Assembly (NCBI GenBank): GCA_947304115.1 | Contig: CAMZAE010000009.1 | Coordinates: forward strand, 1 to 62,250 | DNA: 62,250 nt | Direction of reading: 5' to 3' | From: an uncultured Prevotellaceae bacterium | GTDB taxonomy: Bacteria; Bacteroidota; Bacteroidia; Bacteroidales; Bacteroidaceae | Shown: positions 1-7,840 of the stretch, one piece after another | Layout of the letters: each line of letters opens with the position of its first letter | Numbering within the stretch: position 1 is the first letter of the stretch | The notes under the pieces: generated by a model | The model's database searches: none | Told to the model about the DNA's origin: nothing | Seen by the model: only the letters and a program-made list of their open reading frames with translations | Position numbers and translations under genes: made by a program

Positions 1-422
1 ACCTGCACTCGATGGGACAATGGATTCAGGAAGGCGAGCGCACCATCTTCGAGACCGTTGTCAGCGTGGAAGAGACGGAGCACAAGCTGCTCTTCCCAAG
101 CGACGAAGAGAACCTTGACGGTTTGAACTTCCTTGCCGGCAAGCGCGTGGATGAAGTGAACAAGATGGCTGAGCTTGGCACACAACTCGCTCATGTGGAT
201 GGCGGCGTGCCGAACATGCGCATCAGCGTTCCTCGCCTCGATGAGTACAATATCGGTCAGCTCATCTACTTCTTCGAGAAGGCCTGTGGCGTGAGCGGTC
301 TCATCCTCGGTGTCAACCCCTTCAACCAGCCAGGTGTTGAGGCATACAAGAAGAATATGTTCGCCCTACTCGGCAAACCTGGCTACGAGAAGGAAACCGA
401 AGCAATCAAAGCTCGTCTTTAA
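1..422 (+). CDS. pgi: glucose-6-phosphate isomerase, C-terminal part
   Basis: This is the last ~140 residues of glucose-6-phosphate isomerase, which interconverts glucose-6-P and fructose-6-P in the cytoplasm. The frame is open from the window edge (first full codon at base 3, reading [11 protein letters not shown], matching the family's conserved 'DLHSxGQ' region). The family C-terminal hallmark '[18 protein letters not shown]' is present, where the Gln-Pro-Gly-Val-Glu-x-x-K stretch carries the active-site lysine. The N-terminal two thirds lie outside the window. Its TAA overlaps the next gene's ATG by one base (TAATG), so the HAD gene is probably translated from the same mRNA. Confidence 0.96.
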   Translation, partial: LHSMGQWIQEGERTIFETVVSVEETEHKLLFPSDEENLDGLNFLAGKRVDEVNKMAELGTQLAHVDGGVPNMRISVPRLDEYNIGQLIYFFEKACGVSGLILGVNPFNQPGVEAYKKNMFALLGKPGYEKETEAIKARL

Positions 423-1102
423 TGGAGAACCTCGAATTAACAGCACGGCCCAAAGCCGTGCTGTTTGATATGGATGGGGTATTGTTCGACAGTATGCCCA
501 ATCATGCTTACGCTTGGTCGCATGCTATGACGCAATTCGGCTTGGAGATGACCGCCTACGAAGCCTACTTGCACGAAGGCAGGACGGGCAGCGGGACGAT
601 TGACATTTTGACTCAGCGTTATTGGGGACGTGATGCGACGGAAGAGGAGATAGAGCGCATCTATGCTGCTAAAGCCGAACTGTTTAATACGCTTCCAGAA
701 GCGAAGCCCATGCCTGGAGCCTTCGACGCTCTGACCGCCGCGAAGGAACTTGGGTGTAAAATTGTGCTGGTGACGGGCAGTGCCCAGGTCTCGTTGCTTG
801 AACGTCTTGAGCAGCATTACCCTGGCTTCTTCCGTGAGGAACTAATGGTAACGGGCTTCGATGTTAAATATGGCAAACCGCACCCGGAGCCGTATCTCAT
901 GGGGTTGCAGAAAGCAGGTGTCAAGGCAGATGAAGCTATTGTCGTGGAGAATGCGCCGCTTGGCGTAGAGTCGGCCAAGGGAGCTGGCGTCTTCACCATC
1001 GCTGCCAACACAGGCCCCCTCGAAGACCGTATCCTCAAGGATGCCGGAGCAGATGTCGTTGTTTCTGGCTTGATGGAGGTCGCTCAGTTGCTGAACAATT
1101 AG
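422..1102 (+). CDS. HAD-superfamily phosphatase, beta-phosphoglucomutase-like
   Basis: This 226-residue cytoplasmic haloacid dehalogenase-type phosphatase has all four motifs: motif I FDMDGVLFDSM near residue 16 with the nucleophilic Asp, motif II VTGS near 118, the motif III lysine in KYGKPHPEPY near 152, and motif IV VVENAPLG near 180. A helical cap lies between motifs I and II, as in the beta-phosphoglucomutase/sugar-phosphatase subfamily. The start overlaps the pgi stop by one base, so the two genes are likely coupled and a sugar-phosphate substrate is plausible. The actual substrate cannot be read from the sequence. Confidence 0.9.
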   Translation: MENLELTARPKAVLFDMDGVLFDSMPNHAYAWSHAMTQFGLEMTAYEAYLHEGRTGSGTIDILTQRYWGRDATEEEIERIYAAKAELFNTLPEAKPMPGAFDALTAAKELGCKIVLVTGSAQVSLLERLEQHYPGFFREELMVTGFDVKYGKPHPEPYLMGLQKAGVKADEAIVVENAPLGVESAKGAGVFTIAANTGPLEDRILKDAGADVVVSGLMEVAQLLNN

Positions 1103-1163
1103 CGCGATGTAGTCGTTAATGACAGTTCTTTTTAAGTTCGTGTCGAAAAAAAACTAAAATTCC

Positions 1164-1194
1164 TTTGCGACGATAGATAATTATTTTATATTTG
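1164..1194 (+). promoter_or_regulatory. Bacteroidetes-type promoter for the RQC-like gene and manA
   Basis: TTTG at 1164-1167, a 19-nt spacer, and TATATTTG at 1187-1194 match the Bacteroidetes -33/-7 consensus (TTTG, 19-21 nt, TAnnTTTG). This places transcription start near 1200 and leaves a leader of about 70 nt before the ATG at 1270. Confidence 0.75.
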
Positions 1195-1269
1195 CATCCC
1201 GAAAACGATAAAAACATTGACTTTTGAGCAATGAAGGCCAATAAATCCTTCATTCTTTATTAGTAATAT

Positions 1270-2025
1270 ATGGAAGCTAAGGATTCGATTGCAAAACTTA
1301 TAAGGGCGCTGTTGGATATAAATATGCCTGCCCAGCGCCAATTACTTGTTGATTTCCTGTTGGGCAGAAAAAGCCGTCAGATAGAAGAATACGAATTGTT
1401 TGACAAAGAGACGTATGGCATAGGCGAGATGAACGATGAGGATTTCTGGTCATCGATTATTGATGTTGCTTATGAAAACGGACTCCTCAAACAGATGGTG
1501 ACGAAGAATAATGCTTTGGTTCCCACTGCTATAGGAAAGAAGTTTGCCAAGAAGCCCAAATCATTTATTATCCCGGACGACGAATCAATAAACGAAACTG
1601 AGTCTGATGTCCCTGAGATAGATCCTCTTTTTGAACAGGAGCAGAGAGAGAGCCAAATTAACGGCCATTGCGTTTCGCCTCTTGCCAAGCAACACATAAA
1701 GCTCATTACTGCCATTGACCGTCACATTGCGCTTGAGGATTTTGCAGAAAGCGAAGGACTGGGTATTGATGAAGTGCTTGACGACTTGGAGATGCTTGCC
1801 GAACAGGGGCGTTATTTAGACATCACTTACTTTACAGACGAGGTGCTCGGCGCAGACTGCATGAACGAGTTGCTGGATTATTTTGAAAGTTCCTCATCCG
1901 ATGACATAGAGAGTGCTATGGAAGAATACGGTGACATTTATAGAGAGGAAGAACTGCGTCTGGCAAGGATTGTTTTCAGAATGAAGAAAGTAGAAAACGG
2001 TAATTATGCAAATACTAAAGTTTAG
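1270..2025 (+). CDS. free-standing RecQ C-terminal-like protein (RQC winged helix + HTH_40)
   Basis: This 251-residue protein has no helicase motifs but resembles the C-terminal third of Bacteroidetes RecQ. Residues ~45-105 (YELFDKETYGIGEMNDEDFW ... TAIGKKFAKKPKSFII) look like the RQC winged-helix domain. Residues ~140-245 (ITAIDRHIALEDFAESEGL, then DDLEMLAEQG, CMNELLDYFE and YREEELRLARIVF) look like the helix-turn-helix tail (HTH_40) that ends these RecQ proteins. The HRDC domain normally between them is replaced by a short acidic, probably disordered linker (~105-130). DNA binding is therefore expected, with no ATPase activity. Its last 20 bases overlap manA. Whether it partners a full RecQ elsewhere is unknown. 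The similarity is recalled from family knowledge, not searched. Confidence 0.72.
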   Translation: MEAKDSIAKLIRALLDINMPAQRQLLVDFLLGRKSRQIEEYELFDKETYGIGEMNDEDFWSSIIDVAYENGLLKQMVTKNNALVPTAIGKKFAKKPKSFIIPDDESINETESDVPEIDPLFEQEQRESQINGHCVSPLAKQHIKLITAIDRHIALEDFAESEGLGIDEVLDDLEMLAEQGRYLDITYFTDEVLGADCMNELLDYFESSSSDDIESAMEEYGDIYREEELRLARIVFRMKKVENGNYANTKV

Positions 2026-2929
2026 TCCGATTTACAAGCCCACCCTTTGGGGAGCGGAGACATGGGTTGTTTCTGCGGTGAAAGGTTCAGAGTCTATTGC
2101 CACAAATGGCGATGACAAGGGTTTGACACTCCCAGAGATTATTAACCGCTATGGCGCTGACTTCCTTGGGAAAAAGAATGTCGAGGAATTCGGCACAGAA
2201 TTTCCCTTGCTCATAAAGTTCATCGATGCCCGTCAGGACCTCTCCATACAAGTGCATCCCGACGATGCCCTCAGTGCCAAAAGGCACGGAAAGAAGGGCA
2301 AGAACGAGATGTGGTACGTCATAAATGCCGACCGTGGCAGTCAGCTTATTGCCGGCTTCCGGCAGAAAATAGAGATAAGCGACTATGCCCAAAAGGTGGC
2401 GGACGGAAGCATAGAGGACGACCTCAACAAAGTCAATGTCTGCGAAGGTGACTGTTTCTATATTCCTGCAGGGCGTGTGCATGGCATTGGTGCCGGAATG
2501 GTCATTGCTGAGATACAGCAGACAAGCGATGTCACCTATCGCATCTACGACTACCTGCGTCGCGACCGCGATGGTAATCTAAGGGAATTGCACACTCAAC
2601 TTGCCCTGGAAGCCATCAATTTCCAGGACATCACGACTGATCCTAAAGTCAGCTATACCGAAATACGCGACGCTGTTGTCGGACTTGTGGAATGCCCATT
2701 CTTCACGACCAACGAACTCAAGCTTACAAAACCATTCAATCGCGATACTACAGGCATGGACAGTTTCCGTGTCTATATATGCCTCGAAGGTCAGTGTTGT
2801 TTCCTCAGCCCCGAAGGTCAGGGAATCTTTCTCCATCAGGGAGAAGCACTTGTAGTACCTGCCTCCATAACGTCTGTCACCATCGTTCCCGACGAAGGCG
2901 TCAAGTTGCTGGAGAGTTATGTGGCTTAA
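2006..2929 (+). CDS. manA: class I mannose-6-phosphate isomerase
   Basis: This 307-residue zinc enzyme interconverts mannose-6-P and fructose-6-P in the cytoplasm. The N-terminus (KFSPIYKPTLWGAETW) is typical. The zinc ligands are visible in QVHPDD (residues ~90-95), KNEMWYVI (~109) and GRVHGIG (~160), and a second cupin half follows. The ATG at 2006 lies inside the upstream gene, giving a 20-bp overlap and suggesting co-translation; the protein begins as the family does, supporting this start. The stop codon interlocks with that of the convergent DUF4301 gene (shared TTAA at 2926-2929), leaving no room for a terminator. Confidence 0.93.
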   Translation: MQILKFSPIYKPTLWGAETWVVSAVKGSESIATNGDDKGLTLPEIINRYGADFLGKKNVEEFGTEFPLLIKFIDARQDLSIQVHPDDALSAKRHGKKGKNEMWYVINADRGSQLIAGFRQKIEISDYAQKVADGSIEDDLNKVNVCEGDCFYIPAGRVHGIGAGMVIAEIQQTSDVTYRIYDYLRRDRDGNLRELHTQLALEAINFQDITTDPKVSYTEIRDAVVGLVECPFFTTNELKLTKPFNRDTTGMDSFRVYICLEGQCCFLSPEGQGIFLHQGEALVVPASITSVTIVPDEGVKLLESYVA

Positions 2930-4446
2930 TTCTGGTGCTGTGGACGCAGCAAGTCGTTGACAGTCTTCACAGGGTTGAAAGTCGAGAGGGGCACTTCTAC
3001 CATAATGGTGTTCCAGTTGCTCATCGCTCCATTCCATAGTCCAGGCAATTCAAGGGCTTTCAGTTCCTTGCCGTCTTTGCTCTTATATGAGATGAAGCCT
3101 GTTTGTTCATCCACGAAATCGCGCAGGTTGAACTTCTCCCCCTTATAGTTGCGGATGGCGCAGACAAGGTCAACGGGGTTGAAGTGCGTCCCCTTTGTGA
3201 ACATCTTCACATATTCCGGATTGTTTTGGTCAATCTGGCTGCTTTCCAATATCTGTAGCGAGATGCTGCCGTCGGCGTTGTAGGCCAGGAACGGACCGCC
3301 GCCTGGCTCGCCCACGTTCTTCACCACGCCGCACACTCGGATAGGACGGTTCAGCTTCTGTCTGAGCAGTACGCACAACTCCGCATCTTCCATATCCTTC
3401 AATCCCGGCACATCGCAGTATAGGGTATGGCGCACGAAACGGATCATCTCCTCAATGTCCTCGTGGCTGTATCTGCCGCTGTCCAGCAGACGAAGGTAGG
3501 AGAAAACCTGTTTCTGTGCCCTTACCAATACACCTGCGATTACCTGCTTCCAGAATACTGTATCGTCCTTCAGACGGTCGGGTACTACGTTGTCGATATT
3601 CTTGATGAAGACAATGTCGCTCTCCATATCCCCCAGGTTTTCGATGAGCGCGCCGTGACCGCCAGGGCGGAAAAGCAACCGGCCGTCTTCCGTGCGGAAA
3701 GGCGTGTTGTCCATGTTCACGGCAATCGTATCCGTGCTCGGCTTCTGTTCGCTCAGGCTCACCGTGTATTTGATTTTGAACCGTTCCTCAGCCTCAGGCA
3801 GAACACGGTTGATAAGATTCTGAAAGAGTTCCCTGTGCTCACTGCTCACCGTAAAGTGCACCTCTGCATCACCCCTGCTGCTGGCATAGAGGGCAGCTTC
3901 CGCAAGGTGTTCTTCAACCGGAGTCTTCGCGCAGTCGTCGTAGGCATGGAATTGTAGCAGGCCTTTCGGCAACTGTCCGTAGGAGAGGCCTTTCTCCTCA
4001 AGCATGTTTTCGACTACGGCCTTGTAGTTGCCTTCCTCCATAAGCGCATCCACACCTTTTCCTTCGTTTAGGAAGCAGGCATCGTTCAGCGCATCGAAAA
4101 ATGCAAAGCTGTGTATCTTGTCGAAGAACACTTTTTCGAACTCCGTTGTAGGCACAGCATATTCTGCGTTCAGGAACTCAAACATGTTCTTGAACATTCG
4201 GCTCGCTGCGCCACTGGCTGGCACGAACTTCGTGATGGCGTGTCCCTCCTCCTTGTAGTCGTTCCAATCCCGGATGTAAGCCTCTGCCTCGTCCTCTGTC
4301 GGACGGACGATGCCTTCACCCACGGCCGCTGCTCCCTTCAGTTTCAGGAACTGAAAGCCATTTCTAAAACATGCTAACTGCGCCTCTATCTGCGCCAGGC
4401 TCATGCCTTTCTGCTCTATCTGCAGAATGTCTTCTTTGCTGAACAT
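2926..4446 (-). CDS. DUF4301 family protein
   Basis: This 506-residue protein belongs by recognition to DUF4301, a Bacteroidetes family. Visible conserved stretches are KFVPASGAASRMFKNM near residue 97, LFRPGGHGALIENL near 260 and IDNVVPDRLK near 285. The P-A-S-G-A-A-S-R and G-G-H-G-A-L-I-x-N-L segments resemble the nucleotide/sugar-binding loops of nucleotidyltransferase-like folds such as UDP-sugar pyrophosphorylases, so a sugar-nucleotide role is possible but is inference. There is no signal peptide or membrane segment. The gene converges on manA with a 4-bp stop overlap. Confidence 0.85.
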   Translation of the reverse strand: MFSKEDILQIEQKGMSLAQIEAQLACFRNGFQFLKLKGAAAVGEGIVRPTEDEAEAYIRDWNDYKEEGHAITKFVPASGAASRMFKNMFEFLNAEYAVPTTEFEKVFFDKIHSFAFFDALNDACFLNEGKGVDALMEEGNYKAVVENMLEEKGLSYGQLPKGLLQFHAYDDCAKTPVEEHLAEAALYASSRGDAEVHFTVSSEHRELFQNLINRVLPEAEERFKIKYTVSLSEQKPSTDTIAVNMDNTPFRTEDGRLLFRPGGHGALIENLGDMESDIVFIKNIDNVVPDRLKDDTVFWKQVIAGVLVRAQKQVFSYLRLLDSGRYSHEDIEEMIRFVRHTLYCDVPGLKDMEDAELCVLLRQKLNRPIRVCGVVKNVGEPGGGPFLAYNADGSISLQILESSQIDQNNPEYVKMFTKGTHFNPVDLVCAIRNYKGEKFNLRDFVDEQTGFISYKSKDGKELKALELPGLWNGAMSNWNTIMVEVPLSTFNPVKTVNDLLRPQHQN

Positions 4447-4472
4447 ATTAAAACTGTTTTATAATTGCTATG

Positions 4473-4480
4473 CAAATATA
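4473..4480 (-). promoter_or_regulatory. possible -7 box for the DUF4301 gene
   Basis: CAAATATA on the + strand reads TATATTTG on the minus strand, 27 bp before the DUF4301 ATG. No good TTTG was found at the right distance upstream, so only the -7 element supports it. Confidence 0.45.
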
Positions 4481-4590
4481 GGCAAAAAATCCGAATAGTG
4501 GTCATATCTGAGGAATAAAAATGTTTTATGATGGAGAAAAGTCCTTTTCCTCAAAGAGAAAAAGTGGTCTTTTTGTTTTGAGTTTTTTAT

Positions 4591-4666
4591 TTTACGTCGT
4601 AATTTGTATAATTTACGTCGAGAATTGTACGTTTTACGTCGTAAAATGTACAAATTACGACGTAAA
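4591..4666. repeat. 21-bp tandem array, copy A (four units)
   Basis: Four ACGTCG/ACGACG cores begin at 4594, 4615, 4636 and 4657, exactly 21 bp apart, each inside a near-palindromic TTTACGTCGTAAA separated by TTGTAC-like spacers. The array lies between the divergent DUF4301 and (p)ppGpp synthetase genes. Because 21 is a multiple of 3, the minus strand reads a repeating L-R-R-K-x-Y-N in a short open frame (4468-4653), probably without meaning. Two more arrays of the same unit, phase and copy number are at 37991 and 52611. Confidence 0.85.
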
Positions 4667-4767
4667 ATAAAGAATTCTTCGATAGGGATAGGGTTTCTTC
4701 TCTTGTGCGGAGAGGTTTCTCTTTATGGCGGAACAGAAATGATATGGTGAAAAAACAGGTGGAGATG

Positions 4768-4799
4768 TTTGTTCTTTTGCTGGAAACGTCGTACTTTTG
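4768..4799 (+). promoter_or_regulatory. promoter of the (p)ppGpp synthetase gene
   Basis: TTTG at 4768-4771, 20 nt, then TACTTTTG at 4792-4799 fits the Bacteroidetes consensus. It predicts transcription start near 4805 and so argues that translation starts at the ATG at 4828 rather than at in-frame ATGs further upstream. Confidence 0.75.
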
Positions 4800-4827
4800 C
4801 GCTCGAAAAACCAATGTCTGTGATGTT

Positions 4828-7050
4828 ATGACTTTATCGGATATATTTACGGATGATGAGCGCCGGCGCACCTTCGACATTCTCCATGAGCTGTTCGTGA
4901 TGGCTGCCGATGTGATTAAGGAGGGCGACGAGGCCAAACTGACGCATTATATTGAGCGGGCTGCGGAGCGCGCGTTGCTGAGGCGGGACTGTTTCGGGCT
5001 TAACCCCATTGTGACTGACGCTGAGACGGCACTCCTTGTGTGCGGTGAGATAGGGTTGAGCAGGGGCAGTGTTCTTGGCGTGTTGCTGAACGCGCTGGTG
5101 GAGTCCGGTTCAATTACAATTGACGAGGTACGGAGGGACTTTGGCGAAGATACTGCTGTGATTCTTCACGGCTTGATGCGCATCCGCGAGGTATATGCAA
5201 AGAGCGCGACGGTAGGAAGCGAGAACTTCCGCAGCCTGCTTGTGACCTTTGCCGAGGACATGCGCGTCATCCTCATTATGATTGCAAATCGCATCTGCGT
5301 GATGCGTCAGATAAGGGACACAGACAAAGTCGAGGAGCGCCGCAAGATGGCGATGGAGGCTGCCTATCTCTATGCGCCCCTTGCCCACAAACTGGGCCTC
5401 TACAAGTTGAAGAGTGAGTTGGAGGACTTGAGCCTCAAGTATCTTGAGCATGATGCCTACTACCATATCAAGGATATGCTCAGTGAAACGAAACGCAGCA
5501 GGGATGCATACATTGAGAGGTTCATAAAACCACTTGACGAGAAGTTGAAAGCCGCTGGCCTGCACTACCACATGAAGGGGCGCACAAAGAGCATACACAG
5601 CATCTGGCAGAAGATGCAAAAGCAGCAGGTGGACGTGGACGGCGTGTTTGACCTCTTTGCCATCCGCATCATCCTCCAGTCGCCTCCCGAAAGGGAGAAG
5701 ATGGAATGCTGGCAGGTGTTTAGCATCGTGACCGACATGTACCAAAGCAATCCGAAACGTATGCGCGACTGGCTCTCCGTCCCCAAGAGCAACGGCTACG
5801 AAAGTCTGCACATCACAGTGCTCGGCCCTGAACAGAAGTGGGTTGAGGTGCAGATCAGGACGGAGCGCATGGACGATATTGCAGAACACGGACTCGCCGC
5901 CCACTGGCGATACAAGGGTATCAAGACAGGTCAGAGCGGTGTGGAGGAGTGGCTTGCAGGCGTCCGCAGTGCATTGGAGACAAACGACGATGCTATGCTC
6001 ATGGACCAGTTCCGTCTCGACCTAAAGGAGGACGAGGTCTTTGTCTTCACTCCAAAGGGCGACATCTTCAAACTGCCATTGGGGGCTACGGTGCTTGACT
6101 TCGCCTACCATATTCATTCTAATGTGGGCAATCGTTGTGTCGGTGCTCGTATAGGTGGGAAAAACGTGACAATTCGCCAAAAACTTCAAAGCGGCGACCA
6201 GATTGAAATCCTCACCAGCAGCAACCAGACACCAAAGCGAGACTGGCTGGGCATCGTGACGACGACAAGGGCCAGGGCTAAGGTGCGTCAGTGCCTTAAG
6301 GAGATGGAGGCGGGCCAGGCGCAGCTGGCTAAGGAGGAGCTTGAGCGCAAGATGAAGAACAGGAAACTGGATTTCGAGGAGTCTGTAATGATGCACACGA
6401 TGACGAAGCTGGGCTACCGCATTGTAACGGAGTTTTATGCTGCGCTCTCCGACGGAAAGCTTGACATGAACGCTGTCCTTGAAGCCTACGCCCAGCAGCA
6501 GCGTTTCGACCATGGTGAAGCCGAGAAGACCATTCCTGCGCAAAGTGCCGACGCTTACGTGATGCAAGAAAAACCTGGTACGCAAAAAGGAAATGCAGAG
6601 GGGGCAGATGTCCTTGTCATCGAGGAGAACCTAAAAGGCCTCGATTTCCAGATGGCGAGATGCTGTCATCCTGTATATGGCGATGAGGTGTTCGGCTTTG
6701 TGACAAGCGGTGGCGGCATAAAGATTCATCGCGAGGACTGTCCGAATGCTCCACAGCTTCGCCAGCGCTTTGGCTATCGGATTGTCAAGGCAAAGTGGGC
6801 GGGGAAACGTGGAAGTCAGTATCCCATTACGCTTCGTGTGGTGGGGAACGACGATATTGGTATCGTCAACAACATCACAAATATCATTAGCAAGGAGGAG
6901 AAAATACTGTTGCGCAGCATCAGCATAGATACAAGCGACGGCCTCTTCTATGGTACGCTTACTGTTATGCTTGACGATTTGGGACGTCTGCAGCAGCTCA
7001 TCAAAAAGCTTGGGAACGTAAGGGGTGTCAAGAATGTGTCAAGAAGCTGA
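4828..7050 (+). CDS. relA: RelA-like (p)ppGpp synthetase with degenerate hydrolase domain
   Basis: This 740-residue long RSH protein makes the alarmone (p)ppGpp. The order is an HD-like domain (~1-170), synthetase (GRTKSIHSIWQKM, FDLFAIRII, SVPKSNGYESLH, VEVQIRT, AEHGLAAHWRYK), TGS (EVFVFTPKGDIFKLP), a helical/zinc-finger region (MARCCHPVYGDEVFGFVTSG), and a C-terminal ACT domain. In the HD domain the expected LHDxxED is replaced by LNALVES (residues ~87-93) and the later KLADRxHNMR by MIANRICVMR (~151-160), so ppGpp hydrolysis is predicted lost, as in E. coli RelA. Start chosen at 4828 because the promoter -7 box ends at 4799; an in-frame ATG at 4705 would add 41 untypical residues. The 21-bp array lies upstream. 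Confidence 0.88.
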   Translation: MTLSDIFTDDERRRTFDILHELFVMAADVIKEGDEAKLTHYIERAAERALLRRDCFGLNPIVTDAETALLVCGEIGLSRGSVLGVLLNALVESGSITIDEVRRDFGEDTAVILHGLMRIREVYAKSATVGSENFRSLLVTFAEDMRVILIMIANRICVMRQIRDTDKVEERRKMAMEAAYLYAPLAHKLGLYKLKSELEDLSLKYLEHDAYYHIKDMLSETKRSRDAYIERFIKPLDEKLKAAGLHYHMKGRTKSIHSIWQKMQKQQVDVDGVFDLFAIRIILQSPPEREKMECWQVFSIVTDMYQSNPKRMRDWLSVPKSNGYESLHITVLGPEQKWVEVQIRTERMDDIAEHGLAAHWRYKGIKTGQSGVEEWLAGVRSALETNDDAMLMDQFRLDLKEDEVFVFTPKGDIFKLPLGATVLDFAYHIHSNVGNRCVGARIGGKNVTIRQKLQSGDQIEILTSSNQTPKRDWLGIVTTTRARAKVRQCLKEMEAGQAQLAKEELERKMKNRKLDFEESVMMHTMTKLGYRIVTEFYAALSDGKLDMNAVLEAYAQQQRFDHGEAEKTIPAQSADAYVMQEKPGTQKGNAEGADVLVIEENLKGLDFQMARCCHPVYGDEVFGFVTSGGGIKIHREDCPNAPQLRQRFGYRIVKAKWAGKRGSQYPITLRVVGNDDIGIVNNITNIISKEEKILLRSISIDTSDGLFYGTLTVMLDDLGRLQQLIKKLGNVRGVKNVSRS

Positions 7051-7052
7051 CT

Positions 7053-7076
7053 GTCATTTGTGATTTGACAAATGAC
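7053..7076. terminator. hairpin between convergent relA and truA
   Basis: GTCATTTGT (7053-7061) and ACAAATGAC (7068-7076) form a 9-bp stem with a 6-nt loop just after the relA stop and before the truA stop. It could end transcription from both sides, but the following U-tract is weak. Confidence 0.5.
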
Positions 7077-7093
7077 CATTCCGATAATGGCGT

Positions 7094-7840
7094 TCAGTAC
7101 TTGATGCTGGCGAGGAAGAGGGCATGGGCAGGGACGCTGTCACCAGCCTGGCAGCGGTCTTTGGCTTCTATGATGCGTCGCACATCTTCTATACTTAACT
7201 TGTTCCGACCTACCTCAACAAGTGTCCCCACTATGGCACGAACCATGTTTCTAAGAAAACGGTTGGCAGTGACGGTGAAGCGCCATTGACCAGATGCGAC
7301 TTCTTCCCAAAAGGCTTCTTTCATGTCGCACAGATTTGTCTTTGTATCTGTGTTTACCTTTGAGAAACTGGTGAAGTCTTTGTATTCAAGAAGCACTTGT
7401 GCGGCTTGGTTCATCTTCTGGAAGTCAAGCTTATAGGGTATTTGCCAACTGTAAGTTGCGAGAAAGGGATTTTTATAGGTATGGATGAAATAGTGATAAG
7501 TGCGTGAGGTGGCCGAGAAGCGTGCGTGCATGTCGTCTGGAACCTGACGAATGTCCTGCACTGCAATGTCAGATGGCAAAAGCTTGTTGAGTTTGTAGGC
7601 CAGGACACTCTCTAACTCTCCCTTAAGAGGATGTTGAGTAGGGGCTATATCAAAGTGTGCTACCATCATCTTTGCATGGACACCCGTATCGGTACGCCCT
7701 GCGCCAACGACTTGGATGGGCTGACGTAGTAGTGTGGAGAGTGCTTCCTGCAACCGTTGCTGGATGCTGTCACCGTTTGGCTGTATCTGCCAACCATGAT
7801 AGCGAGTGCCGTCGTAGGAAAGGGTGATGAAGAATCTCAT
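7094..7840 (-). CDS. truA: tRNA pseudouridine(38-40) synthase TruA
   Basis: This 248-residue enzyme converts U38-U40 in the tRNA anticodon arm to pseudouridine. The family start FITLSYDGTRYHGWQIQPNG is intact. The catalytic Asp lies in GAGRTDTGVHA near residue 52, followed by the FSATSRTYHYFI segment (~108) and the C-terminal RFLRNMVRAIVGTL motif (~194). The length is normal. Its ATG overlaps the stop of the upstream secreted endonuclease gene by 4 bp (ATGA type), so in this genome it appears translationally coupled to two nuclease genes. Confidence 0.96.
   Translation of the reverse strand: MRFFITLSYDGTRYHGWQIQPNGDSIQQRLQEALSTLLRQPIQVVGAGRTDTGVHAKMMVAHFDIAPTQHPLKGELESVLAYKLNKLLPSDIAVQDIRQVPDDMHARFSATSRTYHYFIHTYKNPFLATYSWQIPYKLDFQKMNQAAQVLLEYKDFTSFSKVNTDTKTNLCDMKEAFWEEVASGQWRFTVTANRFLRNMVRAIVGTLVEVGRNKLSIEDVRRIIEAKDRCQAGDSVPAHALFLASIKY

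Noticed and set aside
4468..4653. Small protein with L-R-R-K-x-Y-N repeats encoded by the 21-bp array (also at 37985-38335 and 52522-52746)
   Set aside because: The peptide pattern follows from a 21-bp period being divisible by three; start and end regions differ among the copies and no promoter points that way. Treated as DNA repeat.
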